In this document: one piece after another, positions 11,872-22,160 of the stretch
How the letters are laid out: every line of letters starts with the position of its first letter
How positions within the stretch are numbered: the stretch's first letter is position 1
Source: Siphonodentalium dalli
Taxonomy: Eukaryota > Mollusca > Scaphopoda > Gadilida > Siphonodentaliidae
NCBI GenBank assembly: GCA_032622095.1
Contig: CP136066.1
Location: 115,775,319-115,839,318 of the forward strand
Direction: 5' to 3'
Length of the DNA: 64,000 nt
Made by a program: the position numbers and the translations under genes
The notes under the pieces: model-generated
The model's input: the letters and a program-made list of their open reading frames with translations, nothing else
Told to the model about the DNA's origin: nothing
Database searches by the model: none

Positions 11872-11971
11872 AGTGTGCTGTCCAAAATGTCTTATTTTTG
11901 TATGTAGTACATGCTGTCAAGTTTGGTGCTTTTACCATAAAATGCACGATTTTGTCATCTATCCGCCCCAC
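11872..11971 (-). repeat. TIR-like dispersed repeat end, inverted copy
   Basis: Reverse complement of 5097-5193 at about 95% by eye. It ends ccgccccact at 11971 and contains gtgcttttaccataaaatgc and tcaagtttg. With the copy at 5097 it makes an inward-facing pair 6.8 kb apart. I find no matching target duplication at the two outer edges, so they may be separate insertions. Confidence 0.7.
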
Positions 11972-11984
11972 TCTTTGTGCATTA

Positions 11985-12510
11985 GATTAGACGCCTTCAA
12001 TCATAAACAATCATTTTATAGAACTGGCAGTGGAAATACGAACAAAATTTTGCGATAAGAAATTCTGTAAGATGGTTGGGTGTGGGCTGGGGGTTATCGA
12101 ATAACTTTATTCTCAATACTTGGATGTCATATGAGTTTGTTATTTTGTGCATAATATTAGATAATCCTTCAATCAAAAACAATCATTTTTAGAACTGGAA
12201 TTGCGAACAAAAATCATCGATCTGAATCGGGTGGGGTGGCGAATAACTTTATTCTTCAAACTTGGGGTGGCGAATAACATTGGTCTTTAAACTTCGACGT
12301 AGATAAGTTTCTAACTTTTTGTATTTGATTAGACGATCCTTCATTCATAAACAAACATTTCATAGAACTGGAAGTCGAATTGCGAATAAAAATCTGCGTT
12401 CTGAAATTATGTATTGGTTGGTGGGTTGGAGGGGTGGTGAATAACTTTATTCTTAATACTTGGATGTCAGATGAGTTTCTTATGCTGTACATTAGATTAG
12501 TCGATTGACA
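11985..12510 (+). repeat. three diverged tandem copies, unit ~170 bp
   Basis: Each copy contains aaacaatcattt or aaacaaacattt, then tagaactgg, gcgaa(c/t)aaaa, a G-rich ggttgggtg-type segment, gaataactttattct and a cttggatgtca(t/g)atgagttt block. Copies start near 11995, 12165 and 12340. The middle copy is shorter and has its own small duplication of ggggtggcgaataac. Short minus-strand ORFs here share residues only because the DNA repeats. Confidence 0.8.
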
Positions 12511-12514
12511 TTGA

Positions 12515-13410
12515 AAATTGGAATAGAGTCCAATTATTTAGCACAACCCATCCTGATGTTGAAAATGCACATGCCATGCTGCTACTAAGAAAAGTATACA
12601 AGGAACCAGTTAGTGAATAGTTGCCCCCACACTAGTGAAATCTATTTCATTCCTTGTATTGTCTTTAAGGTGTTTGATGAATGTTAATTAACCATAGAGT
12701 TAGAGATAGAACAAAAATTTATTAAGGTTAACGAGCCATACAGCTCTAACGCAAAATGAACAATGACCGTTTTCAACTATACCGGGTCTTGCGTACAATG
12801 TTATAAATCTATATTTTATCTGACAACCATAGAGGTCACGTGACATTAAACCACATTAAATCACACCAACGTCATATTGAATTCTATTTCATTCCTTGTA
12901 TTGTCTTTAAGGTGTTTGATGAATGTCAATTAACCATAGAGTTAGAACAAAATTGATGAAGGTTAACTAGCCATACAGCTCTAACGTCAAAATGAACAAT
13001 GACCATTTTCAACTATATCGGGTCTTGCGTACAATGTTATAAATCTATATTTCATCTGAGTTAAACCACCCACAATGTTAACTCCAACCTTCCTGAGCAC
13101 ATCTGCTGTTTCGACTGAACCAGTAAACAATAAAGACAAGTGAACCGGATGATTTGGGGATATATGGCCGCTATTTGGGGTAGATTTGGTCAAAAACATG
13201 CACAAAAATCCTCGAAAATATCCTGATTTTTGCTTAAGACGGCAGCCATCTTGGATTTGGAGATCACGTGACATTAAAACATTGGAATAGAGTGCAATTT
13301 TTTTTTATCACAACCCTTCCGATGTTGAAAATATGCATGCCATGCTTCTACTAAAAAGTATACAAGGAACCAGTTTTTGAACAGTTGTCCCAACCCTAGT
13401 AAATGTCCCG
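12515..13410 (+). repeat. nested direct duplications
   Basis: A block starting tctatttcattccttgtatt and ending near ataaatctatatttt-atctg occurs at about 12640-12820 and again at about 12885-13060, an offset of 243 bp. A second block, with attggaatagagt, atgttgaaaat, gccatgct and gtatacaaggaaccagtt, occurs at 12515-12640 and 13276-13405. The second block flanks the first pair, so the order suggests a larger duplicated unit. No coding sequence recognised. Confidence 0.78.
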
Positions 13411-13524
13411 TAGTAATATGGAAATCATTATTAATTTTGTTTAACCCCAACGGTTTCGTGATTATTTTACCTTGATAAAAATATGATATATGTATCGTGC
13501 ATGGACCTCAACATTGCACTTTTG

Positions 13525-14240
13525 TTGCTAAATCGGCTGCGTGGCCAGCACCATGGCAGTCACAAGGGAATCCTTGAATTCTCGTGCGGTGCCGCACAGC
13601 GGGCATCTATATAGGACAGGGTGGCAACCATATAACCCGTTCCATATTTTCGAAAATAGGGCTGAAGTCGTGCACGGAGTGTCAAAATAGCCCCTTTTGA
13701 TACTAAATCGGCTGCGTAGCTAGTTCCATGGTGGTCACAGGGCAATTCTTGCATTTTCGTGCGTTGCCACCCAGCGGGCATCTATAGGACAGGGACGTGA
13801 CTATATATCCCCTTCAAAATATTCGAAAATTGGTCTGAAGTCGTGAATGGCGACCGTTCCATATTTTCGAAAATAGGGCTGAAGTCGTGCACGGAGTGTC
13901 CAAATAGCACGTTTTGTTACTAAATCGGCTGCGTAGCCAGAACCATGGCGGCCACCCTGGAATCCTGGCATTTCCGTGCGGTGCCACCGATGGCATCTTA
14001 TATATGACAGGGGCACGACCATATGTACACGGAAGGATTCCCTTGTGACTGCAATGGTTCTGGCTACGCAGCCGATTTAGCAACAAAAATTGCAATGTTG
14101 AGCTCCGTGCACGACTTCAGCCCAATTATCGAACATTTGGAAGGGGTTATATGGTTGCGTCCCTGTCCCGTGGACGCCCACCGAGTGGCACCGCATGAAA
14201 ATGCAAGGATTCCCGGGAGGCCGCCATGCGTCTAGCTACG
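13525..14240. repeat. foldback repeat: direct copies followed by an inverted copy
   Basis: Units containing gctaaatcggctgcgt, a ccatgg(c/t) word, a tgcggtgccac-type word, and gaagtcgtgcacggagt recur near 13530, 13705 and 13915 in the same direction. The segment 14023-14235 carries the same words in reverse complement (ctacgcagccgatttagc, ctccgtgcacgacttcag). This is the layout of a foldback or TIR-type non-autonomous element. The ORFs on both strands arise from the repeated words. Confidence 0.78.
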
Positions 14241-14244
14241 TAAT

Positions 14245-14700
14245 CATGTTTATGGGCTGCGAAACGGTTTTCAAAAACATTTCTTTGTTTTTTTGTAACA
14301 TCTCCCAGTCTGTTGTTGAAAATACGTATGAGTTTTAGGTCCTGATGGATCTGGGGTTTCTCTATCCATATTGTCGATTTAATTGTTTAAATACCAGAGG
14401 AGCAGATGGTGGCGATTTTCTGCCATGTCTAAATAGTGGTATAAACGATACGACGTCGCGATATCGGGAAGAGAAGTCCCAGAACCGAAGATACTGGCAG
14501 GTATACCACGAAGAGATCAGTGAAACCCACTTGAAATCCTAAACGCTCTGTATAGTCACACCGACTATCGACCCACTGGCCGCAGCCGGGACTATAGCCT
14601 ATAGTACATGTATGAGGTGGCGCGGCATTTCCCACACGGACAACATCTTCATGTATACGGTATTTTTATTTGTTTATATCTGCATTAAGTATACACTAAT
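14245..14700. other. no gene seen
   Basis: Mixed-composition sequence with one 65-codon ORF at 14345-14542 and a shadow on the other strand. I recognise no domain or repeat. Confidence 0.4.
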
Positions 14701-14724
14701 ACTATAAAACAAGTTGATTATAAG

Positions 14725-15317
14725 GTGACAGTCTTGACTTCTTGTTTACACTCAGACAGGATGTCACCCGGAAAACTAGCAATTTATTTGTGCCTAATAT
14801 TCAGCCAACTTAAGTCGGACAACGATTCCAACATTTATAACCAAAATATGCAATATATATATATAGTCATTCTCCAAGACAATGCCAATTTGTATTGTAA
14901 TAATCAATCGGATAGGAATTTCATGAAAGAATTGTCATTCTGTGTACGCAGCATCAATTATAAGACTGGAGCTATATTTCAGCCTTGTCAATACATGCCC
15001 AGCGATACCTATATCGATTGGCATGTGTCGCTCGTCAAAGTTTCAGCAGGAAGGGGTTTATGATGTTGAAATGTAAACCGTTGAAAGAAGCACTCAATGT
15101 GATAAATACAAAAGCCTTTTACCACCCACGGCGCACCTGTTATTCTGGAAATCCATATATTAATCTTATGAGACTGGTGGCAGTGAACAGAATTGGAGAG
15201 GTGATTAAAAATCACTCTATAGATACTGACACACAATGTTCTGTTGAAATGAATCTCCTAATTGAAAATACCGCTATGTTTATCGACGCTCCGTGGGTCT
15301 ACTTGGATAGATCTTGA
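14725..15317 (+). other. two overlapping ORFs, possible decayed gene of unknown function
   Basis: ORF 14725-15063 (112 residues) and ORF 14985-15317 (110 residues, different frame) overlap by 79 bp. They are the only pair in the 9-16 kb region that could be one reading frame broken by an indel near 15.05 kb. The first has a Met at 14761 followed by a hydrophobic run (LAIYLCLIFSQL) that could be a signal peptide, then four Cys residues. The second has no recognised domain. A TATA-like ctataaaac lies at 14702-14710. I cannot assign a family. Both frames could equally be chance ORFs in AT-rich DNA, and I lean only slightly toward a gene relic. Confidence 0.25.
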
Positions 15318-16560
15318 AACTTATGATGCAGAATAGCTTTTACCTCCCTTTAACTCAATTGCAAATTAATTGATTAATCTTGGCATCTATCACAAAGAAA
15401 TGGGTTCATCGTCCAAACCATGACTAAAACGCACACTGCCATACATATTTAACAGAAAACATTTTTGACATAGCATCATACATCCTGGGACCCAACTTTA
15501 GCCCGAGCCTGTGTACATATTCCGTCATTTTCCAGTCATTTTTTTTTAATTTGGCACAGATATTAAACATCGTTGGAACCTGCAATTCTGAGTTTGGTTG
15601 GAACCATTTTTGTCGAGTTCTTGTCATTTTTGCCGACTTTTCTAGCTCGTTAGCGCAATAAATTGAACAAATATTAACCGATTTTAACAATGTTTTGCGT
15701 AAGAGCTGTTTTTAAAAAATATCTTGAACGAGTTCGAAAAACAGACTTATCCGATCTTTTCTACCGCAATTATGGCCCCTAGTTTGACGAATTTTCTTGA
15801 TTTTCAACATTTGAGGTTTCCGGATGATGACATTTATTCCGGACATATCCAATCCTTCAGTTAGCCACCGTCTCCAGGGACATTGTGGTCGGTCGACCTT
15901 TTATTTAATATGATTTGGTGTATCATTTCTAGATGAAGACAATCCAACTCGACCGCCCATCGGACACTTGAATTATTCTAAACCACACAGCTATCGGCAT
16001 TGCCGCGCCGTATATATCAGTACCAGATTCCTAGATTATATCCACGGTCCCCACACTAGCTTCCCACCCATCGGAAACATGAATTATCAAAAAAAATGCT
16101 CTTCATTGTTCGGTCCACAAAATTTTAGGAGACGATACGATTAGGTGCCATTAACTTAGCAGGTATAATTCCATGCGCATTAAGATTCGTCGACTAAGAT
16201 TGTTACAAGTAACACCAGGGAGGTACCGCTTCACCTATGTAGCCTCTGATGTCTACATATATAGAGTACATACAGTTTGCATTGGTATGTGGCACCGTGG
16301 TACGGTATATATCATCTCATTCAAAACCAGCTAAATAATCTTTTAATTCTTATTTTTTTTTAAACACAGATTCACCCATATTAGAATTGCACTGTATCAA
16401 CCCAATTTATTGTGCTGTAATGCCGTTGAAGGTTTTTTGTGAGTTTGTGAGTAGCTTCATATCTGCCCTTACACAAGTTCCATGAATTCCGTTACTAGTT
16501 CCCAGACCAACCCCAGTTTCTAGTTCCCAGTTCTCATAATATGATAACAATCGTTACTGA
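15318..16560. other. no gene seen
   Basis: The 88-codon minus-strand ORF at 15424-15690 has no recognisable feature. A T-rich run lies near 16352-16362. Otherwise unremarkable. Confidence 0.4.
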
Positions 16561-16569
16561 ATCGCCCAC

Positions 16570-17035
16570 ATGTATGTATGCATAATCACAGCAGCTACGG
16601 TGCCATCCTTTCTGGATTCTTCTTGTGCCGCAACTAGTCCATCTAGAAATCACAAACCAGGTCACATACGCTCGTCCAGCTGTTCAAAATTGGGCGTAAG
16701 TCGTGCATGGGGTCAACATAATGAAAAAAGGTCAGTTTTCGTTGCTAAATCGCATGCGTAGGCATAACCATAGCAGCCACGACACTATTGTTCTGGATTC
16801 GTTTTGTGCCGCTACTAGTTCATCTCAAAATAAAAAAAACTAGGTCACAATTAACCTGTCCAGCTGTTCAAAAATTGGGTGTAAGTCGTGCGTGGAGGAA
16901 ATTAACAATTTCTCGTTGCCAAATTCCAATATGTATGCATAATCACAGCAATCACGGGTATTCTTGTGCTGCCACCAGTCCATCTAGAAATCACAAACTG
17001 GGTCACATACGCCCATCCAGCTGTTCAAAAAATCG
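16570..17035 (+). repeat. three diverged tandem copies, unit ~160-185 bp
   Basis: Each copy contains a ttctggattc or equivalent, tcttgtgc(c/t)gc, ccatctagaaatcacaaa or a variant, a gggtcacata-type word, cagctgttcaaaa, and in the first two copies gtaagtcgtgc. Words such as gctaaatcg and gtaagtcgtgc(a/g)tgg recall the foldback repeat at 13.5-14.2 kb, so the two may belong to one family. It directly precedes the Penelope-like relic. Confidence 0.72.
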
Positions 17036-17037
17036 CC

Positions 17038-17593
17038 TTTGTTCTGACAACACTATTGTTTGTAAAAGAGCAGACAAAGGAGGTGCACTGGAGATTATGG
17101 AAGCGACCGACTATGTCAACACATCGGAAGATACACTCTTGGACGATCGTTTTTACAAGACACTTCCTACAAATGAGGAGAAGTTTGTCACAAAGTTCTC
17201 TAAATGCCTAACTGATAAAGAAGCCGAATATCTCACAAAATTTGAGATGAAATGCAGCTCTTACGGACTAATCAAAATTCATAAAAGTCCTACAATCCAA
17301 CAGGCAATTAAAGAACAGAATTCCGCGTATATCCGAGTGCCCAGGTGTGGATAATATGGTCACTGATGTTAGTCGGGAAACTTTCTTTTGCGTGTATATA
17401 CAGTTGTTGTTCGAGATAAATCATCCAGAATTTCGCAAAATTTCACTGAGTGAACATTTGGATGAATGTGGAAAGAATCAATATTCGATCTTCCCATTCC
17501 AAAAACTGTTCTCAGCAAACAGAATACACCGAACCCGGAAGGAAGATTTCTACGTTGATCACTTCCGATGCAAGCTAAATGCGCCCAGGAAAT
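17038..17593 (+). pseudogene. Penelope-like retroelement relic (RT N-terminal part plus C-terminal tail)
   Basis: The frame read across about 17050-17335 contains KRADKGGALEIM, a Tyr-based stretch (DYVNTSEDTL, DDRFYKTL) and YGLIKIHKSP. This is the order seen in the N-terminal RT region of Penelope-like elements (KxADKGGAxVIM ... YGLPKIHK). A second frame (+1 shift) at about 17415-17593 gives HLDECGKNQYS, then FPFQKLFS and RKEDFYVDHFRCKLN. That resembles the end of a GIY-YIG endonuclease tail in the same elements. The palm domain with its YxDD box is missing between them, so an internal deletion plus a frameshift have killed this copy. The assignment is from motif recall, not a search. Confidence 0.6.
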
Positions 17594-17850
17594 GACGTTG
17601 TGTAAAGCTGGGTTGTCTCCTTGACACTATGATGTCTCATGTTATTCTTGGACCATATATATAACTGTGCACACGTTACTTTAAACTGTGAAATTATATA
17701 TATATATATATATATTTGCCAATGTCTGTTCCATAACAATTTACAGGGACCATCTCGATAACAATAGAGAGGTCTATTTTGGTACTTTTTCTTACAAGAA
17801 AGATAATGGATAAGATAGTGCGGGTTAAAATTTTCTAAAGTGATGCTGTT
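17594..17850. other. short AT-rich stretch with (TA)n microsatellite
   Basis: An uninterrupted (ta)n run lies at about 17695-17715. Nothing else recognised. Confidence 0.7.
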
Positions 17851-18160
17851 GTTGTCAGGGGCACAAAAGGGGAGAAGGGCAGAAACAAAATTGTCGCCGA
17901 TTTCCACCAAACTTATACATAATCATCTCCATGATGAATCTAATGGTGTGGTTTACAGACGTCAATAGTGGCGCCATTTGAGTCAGGGGTGCATGGAGGG
18001 GGAGAGGTGCACAATAATTAATAAACCTGTTTAGCGCCGATTTCCACAAAGTTGATACACATTCTTCTCTATGAAACGAGGAATCTAATCGTGTGCTTTC
18101 AAAATGGCAAAAGTGGCGCTATTTGAGTCAGGGGTGCAGTGCAGGGAGAGCGGACCAAAA
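17850..18160 (+). repeat. tandem repeat, period ~142 bp
   Basis: gccgatttccac(c/a)aa recurs at about 17895 and 18037, and atttgagtcaggggtgca at about 17978 and 18120. A partial third copy starts near 17850 (gttgtcaggggcacaaaag). The repeat runs into the TIR-like repeat at 18.16-18.36 kb and may be part of the same element. Confidence 0.75.
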
Positions 18161-18360
18161 TCGCACTTCCGCAAAAAGCCAATTTGGCATTTTTGGCGGC
18201 TATGTTTTTCGGTGGTTACCATGGCAACCATGGGCTTTCCCTAGCTTGGCATGATATCCAAATCCACAAGATATCACCTCAGGATGTTGTATACAAAGTT
18301 TGTTGCTTTTACCTTAAAATGCACGATTCACCCTTTTTTTGACACGGAGCCGCCCTACTA
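18161..18360 (-). repeat. TIR-like dispersed repeat end, third copy
   Basis: In reverse complement this carries tagtagggcgg, aatcgtgcattttaaggta and aaagcaacaaactt, then gatatcatgccaagct and ggttgccatgg. The order is the same as at 5097-5260, at lower identity. It supports a multi-copy family within this window. Confidence 0.6.
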
Positions 18361-18445
18361 TAAGTTCATCCGAGCAACGCCGGGTACCCCACATATATAC
18401 ATATAGACCTGCCAATTTATTGTCAATCAATATAGTATAGCATGT

Positions 18446-18466
18446 GGAAAAAGTTTCCTTTAATCG
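18446..18466 (-). promoter_or_regulatory. histone-downstream-element-like purine-rich site
   Basis: On the minus strand, gattaaaggaaac follows the stem-loop by about a dozen bases. A purine-rich element at this distance is what U7 snRNP pairs with in metazoan histone pre-mRNAs. The match is by position and composition, not to a strict consensus. Confidence 0.5.
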
Positions 18467-18473
18467 ATTGGTT

Positions 18474-18489
18474 GGCCCTGAAAAGGGCC
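18474..18489 (-). terminator. histone-type mRNA 3' stem-loop
   Basis: Minus strand reads GGCCCTTTTCAGGGCC: a 6-bp GC-rich stem and a 4-base TTTC-type loop. It is preceded by aaaaaac and followed by aaccaa. This fits the metazoan replication-dependent histone 3' element (GGYYYTTHTNARRRCC with A-rich 5' flank and ACCA-like 3' flank), which binds SLBP and directs cleavage without polyadenylation. It lies 28 nt after the stop codon of the open frame at 18518-18697, a normal distance for a histone mRNA. No core histone sequence is visible upstream. Confidence 0.82.
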
Positions 18490-18517
18490 GTTTTTTGCAC
18501 ATATTCTGGGAACGCAT

Positions 18518-18697
18518 TCAGTGAAGAATGGAGCCCCTGAGAATGCGTTCTATCCGTCGTTTGTAGCGGACGATTCCGACGTTTTGGCCCTTTTCTTCAG
18601 GTTGAAGTAAGTGGATCAGGTCCTTCTTGTCGAAGTCGATGGGGTACCGGATGTCTGTGAAGCCGACAAATTTGGAGCATTTTCTGAATTCGCCTAT
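18518..18697 (-). CDS. 3' fragment of an unrecognised coding region ending in a histone-type 3' end
   Basis: Minus-strand open frame of 59 residues with a TGA at 18520-18518. It reads through FRKCSKFVGFTDIRYPIDFD, then KKDLIHLLQPEEKG and RYKRRIERILRGSILH. Many codons end in C or G (CGG TAC CCC ATC GAC TTC GAC AAG AAG GAC CTG ATC), unlike the AT-rich surroundings, which argues for real coding ancestry. There is no ATG. The frame closes upstream at a TAA (18700-18698), and the 162-bp satellite begins at 18706, so the 5' part is lost, spliced in from elsewhere, or this is a last exon (atag precedes at the junction). It is not H1, H2A, H2B, H3 or H4 as far as I can tell. I do not assign a function. 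Confidence 0.5.
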   Translation of the reverse strand: MGEFRKCSKFVGFTDIRYPIDFDKKDLIHLLQPEEKGQNVGIVRYKRRIERILRGSILH

Positions 18698-18929
18698 TTA
18701 TTCTTGTAGTTGATTTAGGATTTCACCGCACGGGCTCCGATTTGGGGTTCACCATGTTAAGGGTCCATCATAGCAAATGCGTAGGAGTCTAAATATCTGG
18801 ATTCTTGGGATATAATATGAACGTTGAGACATATATGAATCATCCTGCATCCGTACATGAATAATATATTGTTGACTTAGGGTTTCACCGCACGGGCTCC
18901 AATTTGGGGTTCACCATGTTAAGGGCCCT

Positions 18930-21900
18930 TCATAGAGAATGGGTAGGAGTATAAATATCTGGATTCTTGCGATATAATATGAACGTTGGGACATATATGA
19001 ATCGACTGCATCCGTACATGACTAATATATAGTTGACTTAGGTTTTCACCGCACGGGCTCCAATTTGGGGTTCACCATGTTAATAGAGAATGGGTAGGAG
19101 TCAAAATATCTGGATTCTGGAAATATAATATGAACGTTGGGACACATCTGGACCGTCCTGCATCCCTATATGACTAATATATAGTTGATTTAGGATTTCA
19201 CCGCACGGGCTCCGATTTGGTGTTCACCATGTTAAGGGCCCATCATAGAGAATGGGTAGGAGTATAAATATCTGAATTCTTGCAATATAATATGAACATT
19301 GGGACATATATGAATCGTCCTGCATCCGTACATGACTAATATATAGTTGACTTAGGGTTTCACCGCACGGGCTCCAATTTGGGGTTCACCATGTTAAGGG
19401 CCCTTCATAGAGAATGGGTAGGAGTATAAATATCTGGATTCTTGCAATATAATATGAACGTTGGGACATATATGAATCGTCCTGCATCCGTACATGACTA
19501 ATATATAGTTGACTTAGGGTTTCACCGGACAGGCTCCAATTTGGGGTTCACCATGTTAAGGTCCCATCATAGAGAATGGGTAGGAGTTAAAATATCTGGA
19601 TTCTGGAACTATAATATGAACGTTGGGACATCTCTGGACCGTCCTGCATCCGTACATGACTAATATATAGTTGATTTAGGATTTCACCGCACGGGCTCCG
19701 ATTTGGGGTTCACCATGTTAAGGGCCCATCATAGAGAATGGGTAGGAGTAAAAATATCTTGATTCTTGGGATATAATATGAACGTTAGGACATATATGAA
19801 TCGTCCTGCATCCGTACATGACTAATATATAGTTGACTTAGGGTTTCACCGCACGGGCTCCAATTTGGGGTTCACCATGTTAAGGGCCCATCATAGAGAA
19901 TGGGTAGGAGTAAAAATATCTGGATTCTGGAAATATAATATGAACGTTGGGAAATATATGAATCGTCCTGCATCCCTATATGACTAATATATAGTTGATT
20001 TAGGATTTCACCGCACGGGCTCCGATTTGGCGTTCACCATGTTAAGGGCCCATCATAGAGAATGGGTAGGAGTAAAAATATCTGGATTCTGGAAATATAA
20101 TATGAACGTTGGGAAATATATGAATCGTCCTGCATCCCTATATGACTAATATATAGTTGATTTAGGATTTCACCGCACGGGCTCCGATTTGGGGTTCACC
20201 ATGTTAAGGGCCCATCATAGAGAATGGGTAGGAGTCTAAATATCTGGATTCTTGGGATATAATATGAACGTTGGGACATATATGAATCGTCCTGCATCCG
20301 TACATGACTAATATATAGTTGACTTAGGGTTTCACCGCACGGGCTCCAATTTGGGGTTCACCATGCTAAGGGCCCATCATAGAGAATGGGTAGGAGTCTA
20401 AATATCTGGATTCTTGCAATATAATATGAACGTTGGGACATATATGAATCGTCCTGCATCCGTACATGACTAATATATAGTTGACTTAGGGTTTCACCGC
20501 ACGGGCTCCAATTTGGGGTTCACCATGTTAAGGGCCCATCATAGAGAATGGGTAGGAGTCTAAATATCTGGATTCTTGCAGTATAATATGAACGTTGGGA
20601 CATATATGAATCGTCCTGCATCCGTACATGACTAATATATAGTTGATTTAGGTTTTCACCGCACAGGATCCAATTTGGGGTTCACCATGTTAAGGGCTGA
20701 TCATAGAGAATGGGTAGGAATCTAAATATCTGGATTCTGGAAATATTATATGAACTTTGGGACATATCTGGACCGTCCTGCATCCGTACATGACTAATAT
20801 ATAGTTGACTTAGGTTTTAACCGCACGGGCTCCGATTTGGGGTTCACCATGTTAAGGGCCCATCATAGCAAATGCGTAGGATTCTAAATATCTGGATTCT
20901 TGGGATATAATATGAGCGTTGGGACATATCTGGACTGTCCTGCATCCGTATATGACTAATATATAGTTGACTTAGGTTTTCACCGCACGGGCTCCAATTT
21001 GGGGTTCACCATGTTAAGGGCCCATCTTAGAGAATGGGTAGGAGTCAAAATATCTGGATTCTGGAAATATAATATGAACGTTGGGACATATCTGGACCGT
21101 CCTGCATCCGTACATGACTAATATATAGTTGACTTAGGTTTTCACCGCATGGGCTCCGATTTGGGGTTCACCATGTTAAGGGCCCATCATAGAGAATGGG
21201 TAGGAGTCAAAATATCTGGATTCTGGAAATAGAATATGAACGTTGGGACATATCTGGACCGTCCTGCATCCCTATATGACTAATATATAGTTGATTTAGG
21301 ATTTCACCGCACGGGCTCCGATTTGGGGTTCACCATGTTAAGGGCCCATCATAGCAAATGCGTAGGAGTCTAAATATCTGGATTCTTGGGATATAATATG
21401 AACGTTGGAACATATATGAATCGTCCTGCATCCGTACATGAATAATATATTGTTGACTTAGGGTTTCACCGCACCGGCTCCAATTTGGGGTTCACCATGT
21501 TAAGGGCCCATCATAGAGAATGGGTAGGAGTATAAATCTCTGGATTCTTGCGATATAATATGAACGTTGGGACATATATGAATCGTCCTGCATCCGTACA
21601 TGACTAATATATAGTTGACTTAGGGTTTCACCGCACGGGCTCCAATTTGGGGTTCACCATGTTAAGGGCCCATCATAGAGAATGGGTAGGAATCAAAATA
21701 TCTGGATTCTGGAAATATAATATGAACGTTGGGACATATCTGGACCGTCATGCATCCCTATATGACTAATATATAGTTGATTTAGGATTTCACCGCACGG
21801 GCTCCGATTTGGTGTTCACCATGTTAAGGGCCCATCATAGAGAATGGGTAGGAGTCTAAATATCTTGATTCTTGGGATATAATATGAACGTTGGGACATA

Positions 21901-22160
21901 TATGAATCGTCCTGCATCCGTACATGACTAATATATAGTTGACTTAGGGTTTCACCGCACAGGCTCCGATTTGGGGTTCACCATGCGAAGGGCCCATCAT
22001 AGAGAATGGGTAGGAGTCTAAATATCTGGATTCTTGCAATATAATATGAACGTTGGGACATATATGAATCGTCCTGCATCCCTATATGACTAATATATAG
22101 TTGATTTAGGATTTCACCGCACGGGCTCTTATTTGGGATTCACCATGTTAAGGGCCCATC
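18930..22160 (+). repeat. satellite block duplicated at +3229 bp (20 monomers)
   Basis: Private variants in this block recur at a fixed offset. gggctgatca recurs at 20694 and 23923, and the unusual aatcgactgc with a 10-bp-deleted monomer at 19001 and 22230. Both give an offset of 3229 bp. The downstream copy spans about 22160-26840 because it has gained a further 1458 bp. Differences between copies are few by eye (for example a g/a near 19535 versus 22760). Confidence 0.85.

Noticed and set aside
18518-18697. A core or linker histone gene
   Set aside because: The residues before the stem-loop do not resemble the C-terminus of any of the five histone classes.
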